33,789 nucleotides of DNA. Origin: Condylostoma magnum (taxonomy: Eukaryota > Ciliophora > Heterotrichea > Heterotrichida > Condylostomatidae). Under the pieces are notes generated by a model. That model worked only from the letters and a program-made list of their open reading frames with translations. It did no database searches and was not told the origin of the DNA. Both the position numbers and the translations under genes were made by a program. Shown here piece by piece: positions 1 through 10,661 of the stretch (positions are counted from its first letter, which is position 1; each line of letters opens with the position of its first letter). The stretch is taken from assembly GCA_920105805.1 (NCBI GenBank), contig CAKKTI010000231.1, forward strand, positions 1-33,789. Direction: 5' to 3'.

Positions 1-2701
1 TTATCAAGGCATAAGAATGTGTAAAGAATAAACTACCTTGAACTCTATCCTAAGCAATATTGAAATTTTCATCAGCTTGATCTTTTCTGTTGTTCTCAGT
101 ATCATTTTGCTCCTCATATTTATTGCTATTATCTCCCTTAGCAACCTTTAGAAAAACTTCTTCGAGCGTGGTAACTGATATAGCGTAGTTTTCAATATAC
201 AGCTCATCGAGTCTATGATCCAGTTGTGTGAAAAACTCTCCTAGCTGTCCAGTGGCAGTCAAAGGAATTTAAAATGAAATTTCAGCCGATGCATTTGCCA
301 TTAATCTGGATTCCGGTATATACTACTTAACCAGCTCTTTAATCTGCTTATCATACCTGGCTTGGTCATCAATAATCTTTTTAACCAGAATCATGTTATA
401 GCCTACTCCGTATCTTTCTTTTAAAAACATTGAACTACCTAGACATTTCACCTTTCCGTCACCCATTATAGCTATTCTGTCTCCTAATATATCAGCCTCT
501 TCCATGTAATGAGTCGTCAGTATAATGATTCTCTTAGTTTTCATCGTTTTCAGCATATCCCAAGTCTATCTTCTGGCGGTTAAGTCCATACCAGAGGTCG
601 GCTCGTCTAATAAAACGATTTTTGAGTGAGCTATAAGAGCAATGGCCAGTGATAACCTTCTTTTCTGCCCTCCGGATAAGTTTTTAGACTGTACTTTAGC
701 ACTTGACTCTAATTTCACCTGCTTTATCGTCTGCTCTACTTCTTCCTTTATTTCTGAGCTCTTAGTCATACCTTTAAACATACAGTAAATAATCAAGTGT
801 TCTTCTACAGTAAGTTATTTAAACAAAACATCATGTTAAGGACAAACTCCCAAATTTTTCCTGATTTCTGACATTTCAGTTCTGAAATTTTTGCCTTGTA
901 TATACACATTTCCTCCAGTGGGCTTCAACATACCAGTCAACATAGAAATCGTAGTAGTTTTACCAGCTCCATTGTGTCCTAGAAGTGCAAAGATTTAGCC
1001 TTCAAACATGTCTAAGTCCAGACCATCCACAGCTACCTTGTCTCCGAAGTGCTTCCTTAGTCCTTTGATCTGCAAGGCCTGGCTAGTCTCTAATTGCCTT
1101 AACAGTACATTATCAGTAGCCTCTATGTTCTAATTCTCCTGCATTTGCTTTTATCGCTCCATTTCCTCTTCATGCAGTTTTAACTTTTGCTGTTCATCAA
1201 TCTAAGAATCATCTTCTTAACTTCCCATTCAGAAAGATTTAGTAAAAAGGAACCAAACAGGGCGGCTGTTTCCCTCAGAGCTTGGAATTACTTAGTCGAA
1301 GTACAGGGCAAGTAGTAAGTAAACAACAAAATCTACAAATAAGAACACTATAGCAAACTCTGTGGTATAGTTCCTGTACTCATGACTTATATTATCAAAA
1401 TTAGAGCCAGCTTGTATGTCCTCATAGGCCATCACTACTTCAAATCCTAGTTGCATCGCCGCAGTGTTAAACATAGATAGTCCTAGTTTCTAGCTTTGGG
1501 GAGTAGTCTCATCCACTGAGAATAGAGAAAAGTAGCTTACAAAATACACCACTACTCCTACCATTGTAGCTGTCCTTGCTTTGTGGAACAGGGAGGCAAT
1601 CAGGAAACTAAAGGACATGGAGCTCATTCCGTACCAGAAGAATAAGAGGAAAATCACAAATTTGTCGGAGTATTGGAAAATAGGGGCTGTTATTAAGGTG
1701 GCAAATAGAGAGATTATGAGATATATGATGAAGTACATGATAAACCAGGAGATTCAGTAGGAAGTATCAGTCATTCCCATCATCTTCATGTATTCCTTCA
1801 CTTTTTGCTCCTTTTCATCGACCATTCTGCTGATTAGCTTGGCTATTGGTGTTAAGGTGGTCACAAACATAAAGAAGCCAATGAGGTTTCCTACCCCTGA
1901 AGTGAAAGAGTCTTCTACATATTCTAGTCCATGCATCGGGGCCATTGCTATTGAAAAGTAACCTTGTGGGTGCTGTTGTTTCAGGTAATAGTTGTATATG
2001 ATCTACTAGATTTAAAGGAATCCAGAGTTGTAGAAGTTGTCCTGCCTCTATTCATTCACTTACTTTTAAAATTCGTCATAAGAAAAATCTAAGCGATCCG
2101 TAAGAAAAACGTCGATTATCTCCCAGTACACAGACTCATTATTTGGGTTAGTATCCGTAGAGTTAAATCGTAGCTCCCAGTTGATGTTGTTAGTGGAAGA
2201 TTCATTGATTACAACTGCAAAGCAAATTTTTTAGACATCATCGTCCTCGTAATCGGTGTCGGTTATATAATCCTCTAGTTCATCGTTATCCTGGAACGTC
2301 AGAGGTGTAGCTGTTGGCATGAAATTGCTTATTTGGGACCTTAGTTCATCTATAATTGCACCTGATGCAGGAACTAATGCATATGTTCAACCATATTACA
2401 GATTTCTGATACACTGCTAGAAGGGCTGATCTATCTCAAAATCAATTCCTTCGAATATTCTATCAGTGTCTTATGAGTAACTCTCCAGCTGATCAAAAGG
2501 TGCAACTACTTATCCGGTGCCATCAAGGATCAATTAGGACTCCGCATCCTTATCGTCTGATGATATTGAAGCTCTGGTAATTAGAAGGAGGAGGAGAAGA
2601 ACTATCGGAAAAGCTAATTCACAGATTGAAGTGCAGAGATTTCTTTTCCATAGTAACCAATTCTTTTTTAAGAGAGCAAGAAGGTGAACCTTTAGGGACA
2701 T
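1..2701 (-). CDS. ABCA-family ABC transporter, first half (runs off left edge)
   Basis: About 900 N-terminal residues of an ABCA-type transporter, which typically moves lipids across membranes. From the ATG at 2701-2699 the frame stays open to the window edge. An N-terminal membrane helix (residues ~22-42) follows the ABCA-like [12 protein letters not shown]. Then come a large luminal loop, a membrane block (~residues 270-480) and one nucleotide-binding domain: Walker [10 protein letters not shown] (~570), signature LSGGQKRR (~672), Walker [12 protein letters not shown] and the switch His in [10 protein letters not shown]. After it comes the ABCA hallmark [12 protein letters not shown], then an open frame resembling the start of the second half, so a full two-half transporter is likely. 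In-frame TGA at 1754-1756 and 1229-1231 fall at Trp positions, in YWISWF and SFWMG. Many TAA/TAG read as Gln. The stop lies outside the window. Confidence 0.95.
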
Positions 2702-3061
2702 TTTTAAGATAATTACAGCGATTGAAAATGGCCAATAAGTTTCTACATTGATGAATTTAGAAGGAATTTGAAATAAGGAAGATAAGAGTATTATTTCTGT
2801 AATATTTGAGTAAAGGGTAACTGTAATTTGTTATATTAGGAGATAAAAGTTATAATTGGATAGGAAAAATTACTTACAGACTCATTATAATAGGTACAAG
2901 GTATGATAATACAGAGCACAAATTTGGTAGATTTAGCAATCATTTATGATTATTTTACATACCGAAAAATAGTGTTTTATAATAACAGTTATTGTAATAC
3001 TATATATTTTGATATTATCAATACAAGATCTCTCATCTACATTTTATATCTTATTTTACAT
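2702..3061. promoter_or_regulatory. Divergent intergenic region, ABCA / GPN2
   Basis: A gap of 360 bp between the start codons of two divergently transcribed genes; it must hold both promoters. It is very AT-rich and contains no recognisable gene. No TATA box or other motif can be assigned with confidence. A short palindrome (AATAAC-A-GTTATT, about 2982-2994) is within what chance gives in such AT-rich DNA. Confidence 0.5.
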
Positions 3062-3892
3062 ATGAAATCCGGATAAGTTATTATAGGACCTCCAGGATCT
3101 GGTAAAAGCACATACTGTGCTGCTCTACAAAAATGCTCATAAGGAAACTTAAAAGTAATCAACTTGGATCCAGGGAATGAACAAATTTAATACACTCCGG
3201 ACATCGATATAAGGGATTTGATTACTTTATAAGATGCAATAGATTACTCAAACCTAGGGCCAAATGGGGCGTTATTCTTCTGCTTGGAATTCGTACAAGA
3301 AAACATTGACTAACTCGTCAATCAAATCTAATAAAATGCCCATTATGTAATAGATTGTCCCGGATAAGTTGAAGCCTATATAGGCAACTCATACATGAAA
3401 AACATTCTTAAACATATAGAAAAAGTGTGTAATATGTAACTAGTAATTGTAAACTTAATTGATAGCTAAATTTGTGCTAATCCTTTTAACTTTATATCAG
3501 CTGTTTTGGTTTCTTTATCAGCTATGATTAATTTAGAGTTCCCACATATAAATGCTTTAACTAAAATCGATAATTTGGGCTAAATATAAGATTAACTGCG
3601 CTTTAGGCTGAGATTTTATACAGAAATAGTAAATTTAGAGTAATTGCTGAATTAATTTGATAAAACTCAGCATCCGAAGCTGTATAAACTCTCTAAAAAG
3701 TTATGTGAGGTAATAGAAGATTACAACTTAGTATAATTTATTCCGATTTCTATAAAAGAGCCAGCTTCCCTGTCAATGATACTCCAATAAATAGACAGAT
3801 CATTAGGAACTGAAGTATTCCATCAAGAGTCTTTCATTGAATACACATCAACCGAGCAAATTTTAGAGTTTGAGGAGAAATACTTAGATTAA
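3062..3892 (+). CDS. GPN2: GPN-loop GTPase 2 (GPN2-like)
   Basis: GPN2-type GTPase of 276 residues (human GPN2 is about 310), a family needed for nuclear import and assembly of RNA polymerase II. Visible motifs are the P-loop GPPGSGKST (residues ~9-17), NLDPGNE, the defining Gly-Pro-Asn loop in NLGPNGALF, the switch DCPGQVE (its Gln is a TAA at 3365-3367), the guanine-specificity motif LTKID, and the C-terminal family block VIEDYNLVQFIPI ending in EEKYL. I place the stop at TAA 3890-3892, right after this conserved end, because the next 15 codons hold six in-frame TAA. If all of them were read as Gln the frame would run without interruption into the START gene at 3959; see findings. No intron is needed. 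Confidence 0.93.
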
Positions 3893-3958
3893 AAAATGTA
3901 AAGAAATAAGTAAAGAAAGTAAGAGAATGGATAAAATTCTTTGTATCAGCCCAAAAGA

Positions 3959-4969
3959 ATGAATTTCCCTCATGTTTATCAAGATTTAGTACAAAATCAT
4001 ATGCATGCATAACAGTAAAAGAAGCATAGTTTGAATTATTTGTCGTATTCGTGTTTTGGGAAGGTTGTTGAGTTTACAGATTCAGATGCTCCTCTAATAG
4101 CTTTAAGGTAAGATTCTGATTAAAAAGACAACTCTTCTGATTAGTTTGAAGTAATTAATGACTCCTTCAGGTCGCATAGCAGTTTGAATCAAAGATAACC
4201 TCAATAACGCGCTGTAAGTGAAGAAGTTGTTCAGGTGCGTAATGAGTAATAAGTATAAAACATTTTTGAGTACTTTGTTCCTTCTAATTTCAATGCACTT
4301 CCTTATTCTGAGGAAGTAGGAAGCAAAAATCAAGATTTTGAATATTTATATGAATTAGAACAGCAATCAGATATATGAAAAATAAAAAAAGACTTATAAC
4401 ATACAAAGATTTACTTAGCAAAAGGCACCTAATACAACTAAAATCTGCCAATAGTTAAAGCTTAATTTGATTTCTAAATTCAACGATCTCCTGAACAACT
4501 ATACTAGCTTCTTTATAATCGTGATTTGCGACTTGAATGAGACGGAGCATCAGTTAAAAAGTACGAGATTATAAGCCAATCTTAAGATGTCTGTCATTAC
4601 TACATGCTTAATAAGGCACCTTGGCCATTTTCAGATAGAGACTTTTTAGAAAAACGTTACACTAGGTACAGAGAAAACGGAGACATTGAGATCTTCTACA
4701 CTGATTGTCCTCACCCAGATTACAACAACACTGATGCCAAAGTTGTAAGAGGAGAAACGGCAATGGGAGGGTAGATTATAAGGTAAAGAAAAGCAATAGA
4801 TTCATAATAATCAACCCTACTGCTTACTATGCTCAGCCAGGCTAATATGAAGGGAAAAGTACCACTGAAGGCCTTACAAGAAACTCTTCCTAATAGTTTA
4901 ATGAAATGATATACAAGTGTCAGAAGAGCCCTAGAGAAATTAGTGGAGTAGCATAACAAAATAAATTAA
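3959..4969 (+). CDS. START-domain lipid-binding protein
   Basis: 336 residues. The N-terminal ~140 are polar and Gln/Ser-rich with no domain I recognise. The C-terminal ~200 form a StAR-related lipid-transfer (START) domain of the PC-transfer-protein type: an opening Trp in WKIKKD, RLEWDGA, APWPFSDRDFLEKR, GGQIIR, the MKGKVP block and a closing helix with MKWYTSVRRALEKL. Three in-frame TGA fit Trp in START: 4376-4378 (domain opening), 4538-4540 (EWDG) and 4907-4909 (KWYTS). The ATG is the first after the stop cluster of the upstream GTPase and lies in the same frame, so a fusion cannot be excluded. The end is placed at TAA 4967-4969; the frame then stays free of TGA deep into the convergent gene, so TAA must terminate here. 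Ligand unknown. Confidence 0.85.
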
Positions 4970-5037
4970 TATCTCTACTTTTCAATTATTTCTCCTGTCC
5001 ATCTATTTATTCTTTATCTTCTGACAACTTAGTCCAT

Positions 5038-6150
5038 TTAGTCGGGTCTCTTTGCTTCTTCTTTCTTGGGTAGAGGTTAACTAGGCTTATTGCTTCTAAA
5101 GTTGAGCCCACTTGACGCTTGTTATTTCACTTCCTCCTTCTTCTCAATAACATTACTTCTTTTCAAAGTAGTTTCTCTTTATGGATTATTGTTTCTAAAC
5201 ATTGGCCTCCTTTCCTCTTACTTCGCCGCTTCAGCCTCTCTTTCCTTTCTCCATTGTATATTAGACTCTTCTTATTCACTTCTTTAAATAGTACCTCGCT
5301 GTATATTTCTACTGGGCTCTTCTTACCCCCTATTTTCAAGTCTCCATGCAGCCTGTTCTCTATCATTTTGAGGAAAACTGTTCTGAGGTCTTTACTAGTA
5401 GTTCTGTTATATAGTATCTTGTGTATTGTTATGATTTCTTTATATAGGTCCATCATAAAAGGGCTTACGATCATCATTTCTTCTTTATCTTTAAGGACCT
5501 GAATCAACCTATTACAGATTCTCAGTTTAAATCTACTATTCTCCAAATTTCTCTTGATTCAGTTGCACTGCAGTTGTTCCTATATTAAACTAGGCATCTA
5601 GCTTTGTAAACTACTTCTTATTCTTCCTTCCTTTCTTAGGTCTTTACTGTGGCGGCTTTACCTCTTCTTTTGGCTCTTCCTTTTGCTCTTCCTTTGCCTC
5701 TTCTTTTACCTCCTCCTCTTACACATCTCCTTCCTCACCCAACTGCTTATAGATATTCATTTTCCGATCCTTAGATTATCCCAATCCCTGTACTTATTAC
5801 TAGTAGCTGAGAGTTTTTTACCGTTTACTCTCTTTTTTCTCTTACTTTCTTTCTAGTTCTTAAGTATCAACCACTTCTCCTATTTCCGGAAAGTACATTT
5901 ACTTAGTATTAGCACGTTTTTGGCCAGGGACATATTTACCTTTTTATTTAGGGACCTCTACCTCTTCTTCCTCATCTTGAGCTGCACTTCACTTAGAGAT
6001 TTGCTATTTTGTAGATTAACCCTCCTCGTCGCCCATCCAACCCTCGTCGTGTACTTAAAGGTACTCTACATTAAGAGTTTGTTTATCTGAGGACCAATTT
6101 GCTTGCACAAATTCAGAAGCCTCAGAGTTATTCTGATTCTGAGCTTCCAT
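5038..6150 (-). CDS. Disordered charged protein, possibly translation-related (eIF4B-like)
   Basis: 370 residues, almost entirely low complexity. Acidic, Gln-rich N-terminus with DEGWMGDEEG; then KGKYVPGQKR and FPEIGEVVD; a run of Glu/Lys repeats (about residues 150-175) ending in a basic patch PKKGRKNKK; then an Arg/Asn/Gln-rich C-terminus with FYDGPIQRN, WRKEREAEAAK and LNFRSNKP. FPxxGE and such Arg/Asn-rich tails recall eIF4B and other RNA-associated factors, but I see no RRM, so that assignment is only a suggestion. The frame runs unbroken from the ATG at 6150-6148 to TAA 5038-5040 (1113 nt). Another frame of this strand is also long and TGA-free, but it starts without ATG and is not continuous with the N-terminus. 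One TGA (Trp) lies at the ISKWSAAQ position. The gene converges on the START gene with 68 nt between stops. Confidence 0.75.
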
Positions 6151-6166
6151 TTTTATATTGGAACCA
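6151..6166. promoter_or_regulatory. 16-bp divergent spacer between two start codons
   Basis: Only 16 bp separate the ATG of the disordered protein (6148-6150, -) from that of the lipase homologue (6167-6169, +). If both starts are right, the promoters lie inside each other's coding sequence or transcription starts overlap. No motif is visible. An in-frame internal ATG downstream in the lipase gene would lengthen the spacer but cut off part of an HSL-like helical N-terminus. Confidence 0.4.
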
Positions 6167-7774
6167 ATGATAATTGGAGAATTGTATGATAGAATATAAA
6201 GAATTGTTGAAATTATCGATTATTGTAATAGTAGTTTGTACAGGAATCAGTTAGAGGGGCAGGATATGTAAGATGTTTTGTAGAAAATTCAAGAATGTGT
6301 TACAGGATTTGATTTGGGTAGTTTGAATGAGATATTAGTTAACACTTTGCTTTATTGCTTGGAGTTTTGTTTGATTAAGTATTATGAATTATTAGAGAAG
6401 TTAGAGGAAGTTTATAGTGTAGATGATGCATAAGAATGTGTTGTTATACTAAGTTAGCTGTAGTCAATATATGAAATGCTTTAAGTTTAGAATTTGTATG
6501 ACAAGGATGATTTATATGGGCTTGATTGAGAACATGAACGATGGGTAAGAATTTAAGCAGTTTCTCATTATTATACCTTAGGAGACTCCTCTAAGATTAA
6601 TAAAAGAATATAAAAATTTATTAAAAGGATACAATTAGGAAATGCTTCAGTGTAGTAAAGTGTTTAAAACAGTGACTAAAACGAAGCCAATTTGATATCA
6701 GTTGGTTATAATGCTTTTTTAATGGCTTTTAATAGAAAAAGAGCACAAAAGCTTGCAAGATTATTCCATAGCTAATCGGATATTAACTCATTTAAGTTCA
6801 TACTTGGATTTCTAGAGCGAGAATCTGTATAAATGATAATGCAATTGGAATACAAGAGAATTCACACAAACTAACTAATTTTTCTACCGAGAACTTCCTA
6901 ATAAAGCACGTAATTTTGTTATACTCAACAGTAAAATGAAGTCTAAGTAAGAGTTCTTAGCTCCTAATAAATCCCAGGCTTTACAGTAAAAAAAGAACAG
7001 TCATTTTGATCCTGTTGTACTGATAGATCCCCATAAGCTGAAACAAGCCATAATAAATTTATTTTCCATATACACGGAGGTGGATTTGTGAGTATGTCCT
7101 CTAATTCCCATTAGAACTACTTACGTTAATGAGCAAACACTCTAAATGTGCCAATTATCTCCGTAGACTACCGTCTTGCTCCTGAGAATCCCTACCCAGA
7201 TCCCCTAGACGACGTTTGACAGGCCTATGTATGGATGGTGAACCACGGTGACTAATTAGGCCTAAAATCTAAGAAGATAGTAGTCACTGGAGACTCAGCT
7301 GGGGGTAATTTAGCCCTAGCTCTTACTATAAAATCAATTCAGCAAAATTTCAGAGTTCCGGATGGACTTTTACTTAGCTACCCTTCTACTACAGTAGATA
7401 AAGACTTCTACACTCCATCCTACCTTAAAAGCCTAAATGATTATATCGTCTCTCACTCATTCATCAAACTTTGCATAGAAAGCTATGTTACTGGAAACCC
7501 TAAGACAGATCCTTTACTCTCTCCTCTTATATGTGACCTTTAAACCCTTTCTAGGTTCCCTATTACAAAATTTATAGTTGGAAATTAGGATCCAATTAGT
7601 GATCATACTTTTAGAATGGCAGATAGACTAATTCAAGCAGGTGTAAATACAGAAATAGGGGTTTTTGAAGGAATGTTGCACGGGTCTTTGAACCTAGACT
7701 TAAAAATGGCAGTGCCGGAATGCAGGAAAATAGTAAAATTTGCTTCGACTTTATTAAGAAAACTTTTAATTTAA
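6167..7774 (+). CDS. LIPE: Hormone-sensitive-lipase homologue (alpha/beta hydrolase)
   Basis: 535 residues. The C-terminal ~290 are the HSL esterase/lipase fold: oxyanion-hole HGGGFVS, SVDYRLAPE, nucleophile Ser in GDSAGGN, an acid in NQDPISDH, and the catalytic His in MLHGSLNL. The N-terminal ~240 residues are helical and align by eye with the regulatory HSL_N domain (compare LISVGYNAF with LISIGLVSF-like sequence in animal HSL), so this is true HSL rather than a bare bacterial-type esterase. It is expected to hydrolyse acylglycerols or other esters in lipid stores. TGA 7217-7219 is Trp in LDDVWQAY, a conserved aromatic position. The end is TAA 7772-7774, with a TGA four codons on (7784-7786) as a back-up. 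Its stop sits 1 bp from the stop of the convergent dehydrogenase gene. Confidence 0.92.
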
Positions 7775-7775
7775 A

Positions 7776-9047
7776 CTAATTTTTGAGTTGAAACGGTGAT
7801 TTAAATGATGCAACTCCTGTAATAGCTCTCCCAGCTACTAGCATGTTGATATCATAAGTTCCCTCATAGGTGTAAATTACTTCCATGTCTGCAAAACACT
7901 TGATGACCTTGTACTCTAGTAAAATTCCATTGCCTCCTAATAGCTCCCTGCCTAGTTAAGCCGCTTCTCTACCCATTTTACTCACAAATCCCTTTACTAG
8001 TGATGATTTCGTTACATCTGCTTGTCCCTCCTCAGCTAATTTCACTACTTGCATTGTGAGTAAAAATGATGAATTGAATAGACTTAAAATTCTTACAAGT
8101 TTTTCTTAGTTGAGTTAAAAGGCTACTAATGGAGCATTGAATTATACACGCTCCCTGGTGTATTTGATACTAGTTTCGTATATTTAGGCCATTACGCCAG
8201 TTGCTACCATTGGCACGAATACTCTGGATTACTCTAGAATGATATTTGGCCCATTAGTGAAATTAGAACAGTTTAACTTCATGTTATTTGGCACAAAAAC
8301 TGAGTTAAGTTCTATATGCCCATTTTAGACTATTCTCAGGGCTAATTTCGGCTCAACATTTTTTATACTGACGCCTGAACTGCGCGAGTCTACTATAAAG
8401 CCCTCTACTTAGTTGTTATTAGTGTTCTTTGCAAAGATTATTATAATGTCTGAGATTATAGCATTGCCTATCCATTTCTTCTCACCGTTCAGTATAAAGC
8501 CACCATCTACTGGTTAAGCTGTTGTCTGAAGACCTGATGCATCTGAGCCGAAATTAGGTTCAGTTAGGCCCCAAGCTCCTACCATTTCAAAGTTCAGTAG
8601 TTTTTTAAGATATTTTTCCTTTTACTCCTCAGTTCCTAGAAGATATATTGATTTAGCACAGAGGTGAATTGACACCACCACAAAAGTAGCTAAGGAAGCA
8701 TCGATTCTAGCAAGTTCGTATACCACCCCAGCAAACTCACTGGCAGATTATTGTCTCACTCCATGACCTGAGGTGGGAAATCCTACTAAATCTAAAGATT
8801 ATAGCACTGGAACAACTTCAAAGGGAAACTTAGCATCATTATAATGTTCAGTTATTAGTGGCTCAACTTGGCTTTCCAGTATCTATCTTATTTATTATCG
8901 TTTTTAGTTTATTTCCGGAGCAAAGTATTCTTGTAGATGAAGAAAGTCTAGTGGTTCTTGAAGATAAGGAGTTTAGAGATTTGATTTTATAGAGTGGGGT
9001 GCAGAATGAGCAAGGTGATTTTATACGAGGGATAGTCTTCTAGCCAT
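7776..9047 (-). CDS. Acyl-CoA dehydrogenase/oxidase, ACX4 or glutaryl-CoA-dehydrogenase type
   Basis: 423-residue flavoenzyme of the acyl-CoA dehydrogenase superfamily. Visible are the FAD/substrate block [27 protein letters not shown], the helical [17 protein letters not shown], and the segment carrying the usual catalytic Glu, [16 protein letters not shown]. The ending [11 protein letters not shown] is closest, from memory, to plant peroxisomal acyl-CoA oxidase 4, a relative of glutaryl-CoA dehydrogenase. The N-terminus ([17 protein letters not shown]) is basic, Ser/Leu-rich and acid-free like a mitochondrial presequence, and I see no peroxisomal C-terminal tripeptide, so mitochondrial beta-oxidation is more likely than peroxisomal. 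It starts at ATG 9047-9045, five nt after the first stop of the upstream WD gene. It ends at TAG 7776-7778; read-through would run over 80 codons into the lipase gene. Confidence 0.9.
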
Positions 9048-9052
9048 TTTTA

Positions 9053-10528
9053 CTAACCATAGAAAATTTTTTTAATGTCCTTCAGTCCTGCACCCTCTCC
9101 TGCTATTATATACCTGTTGGAAGCTGCTAATGAGATTATTGTGTTTTTAGATTGCCCTATTATCTTACTGTTAAGATGATTGTTCAAATCTCATAATCTT
9201 ACTTTCTTGTCTTATCCTCCAGATATAATAAAGTTGTTTACTATGCAAAGACTTCAAATGTAACCTTGATGTTTTCCTATTCTTTTGTTATTAAAAGGAT
9301 TTATAATATCCCACAATCTAATAGACTTATCACCACTAGCTGATATAACAATCATATTTTTTAAGCAGACCTTAGTGACACAATCTTTATGTTCTCCGAT
9401 AATTCGGTTATTCAAAGTATTATCTAAATCTCAAAGCTTTATTTTCCTATCTCCACTACCAGAAACTACTATACTATTGTGAACTTTAACTGATCAAACT
9501 GAATCCTAATGACTTCCTAAAATTTAATTCTATTTAGAATCATCCAAATTTCAAATTCTCACTGTTCTATCTGCACTATCTGAAACTACTGTATTTTAAT
9601 GTATACTGACACTATAAATACAGCTATCATGCTAGCCAATTGTTCTATTATTTTGTTCATTATTGATATCTCATAGTTTTAATTGACTATCTAGACTTCC
9701 GGATATTATTATATTATCCTGTATTGCTAGTGAAGTAACTGCATTTTCATGATAGCCTATGTTTTGAGTGTGCTATTTATTCTTTATATTGTGTAGCAGT
9801 ATAGAGAAATCGGGTCCACTACTAACTACATTCTCATCTTAAATATCTAAAGCTTTAATACTATTTGGATAGCTAGCTAATTTATAAGGCATTTCTTGAA
9901 ATACTTTTGTATCCCTTTACACTAGATTTGATTATATTAGTCATTCATTTTTCTTAATAAATTCTTATTCAATTCTTATAAGCTCAATTGCATATTTGAA
10001 CCCATGGTATTTGTTAGCCTTAAAAGCTAGAAATAGTCAGTAAACTGCTTTCTCATTTTAGATATTACATAAGATTCTTCGTTTCATAATATTCCAATTG
10101 ATTCATCCGTATGAATCCAATTAAGCCTAAGCTATTTCTTCTTTCCCAAGATTTTATACAATTTATTAAGCTAGTTTTTAAGATTTTATACATTTATCTA
10201 GAGCTTTTAAGCTTTATTTATCATGAAGACCATTTCCAGATAATTAAATTAATTTTTAATCAATTTTATATAAGCTTAGACTTCTTTTCTCAAGTAAAGG
10301 CCTAATTCTAATAATAGCTTTTAGCTAATCTATTTCAGGCTTATATTAAAGTTGCTTTAGTATCATCTTTACATCATACTAGACAAATTTTGATTGATTA
10401 AGAATGTCTTAAAGATCACTTTTACTTATACTTTTATCATAGCTTTTCTGTAAATAATATTGTAGTTATTTTAGGCATCCATCTACTTAAAGGAAAATAG
10501 ATTTTATTAGATCAGGATGAAGTTTCAT
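9053..10528 (-). CDS. WD40-repeat protein
   Basis: 491 residues. The first ~200 are helical and Gln/Lys-rich with no domain I can name. From about residue 200 to the end there are six or seven WD repeats, each with a hydrophobic block such as NMIVISASGDKSIRLWD, making a beta-propeller for protein binding. Two LWD tryptophans are encoded by TGA (9191-9193 and 9431-9433) while a neighbouring repeat uses TGG, which is direct internal evidence for TGA=Trp. The start ATG 10528-10526 is the first in frame. An internal ATG at 10087 would drop the helical region, but the frame upstream of it reads as good protein. The end is TAG 9053-9055 followed at once by TAA 9050-9052. The next TGA in frame is far inside the neighbouring gene. 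Function unknown. Confidence 0.88.
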
Positions 10529-10661
10529 TTAAGATTAATTTATGCCTTTTTTTAATTAGTATTTTCCTATATAAATCCTAGATACGCAAATATACTAGAT
10601 TTCAAGCAGCTTTGGTTATAAGTGAGAAATAAAATACCTTATATAGTTCTAATTATATTAA

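Noticed and set aside
4103-4959. Minus-strand frames opposite the START gene
   Set aside because: They are complements of the START coding sequence and show no protein family.
5090-5502. Long plus-strand frames antisense to the disordered-protein gene
   Set aside because: Leu/Ser/Phe-rich translations are the complement of a Lys/Glu/Arg-rich gene; no domain and no upstream start context.
5163-5546. 127-codon frame on the minus strand inside the disordered-protein gene
   Set aside because: It has no ATG, is not continuous with the N-terminal coding sequence and no family fits; the neighbouring frame runs unbroken from the ATG at 6150 to 5038.
9285-10305. Plus-strand frames over the WD-repeat gene
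   Set aside because: Regular spacing of hydrophobic blocks is the antisense image of the WD repeats; the minus strand gives clear LWD repeats.
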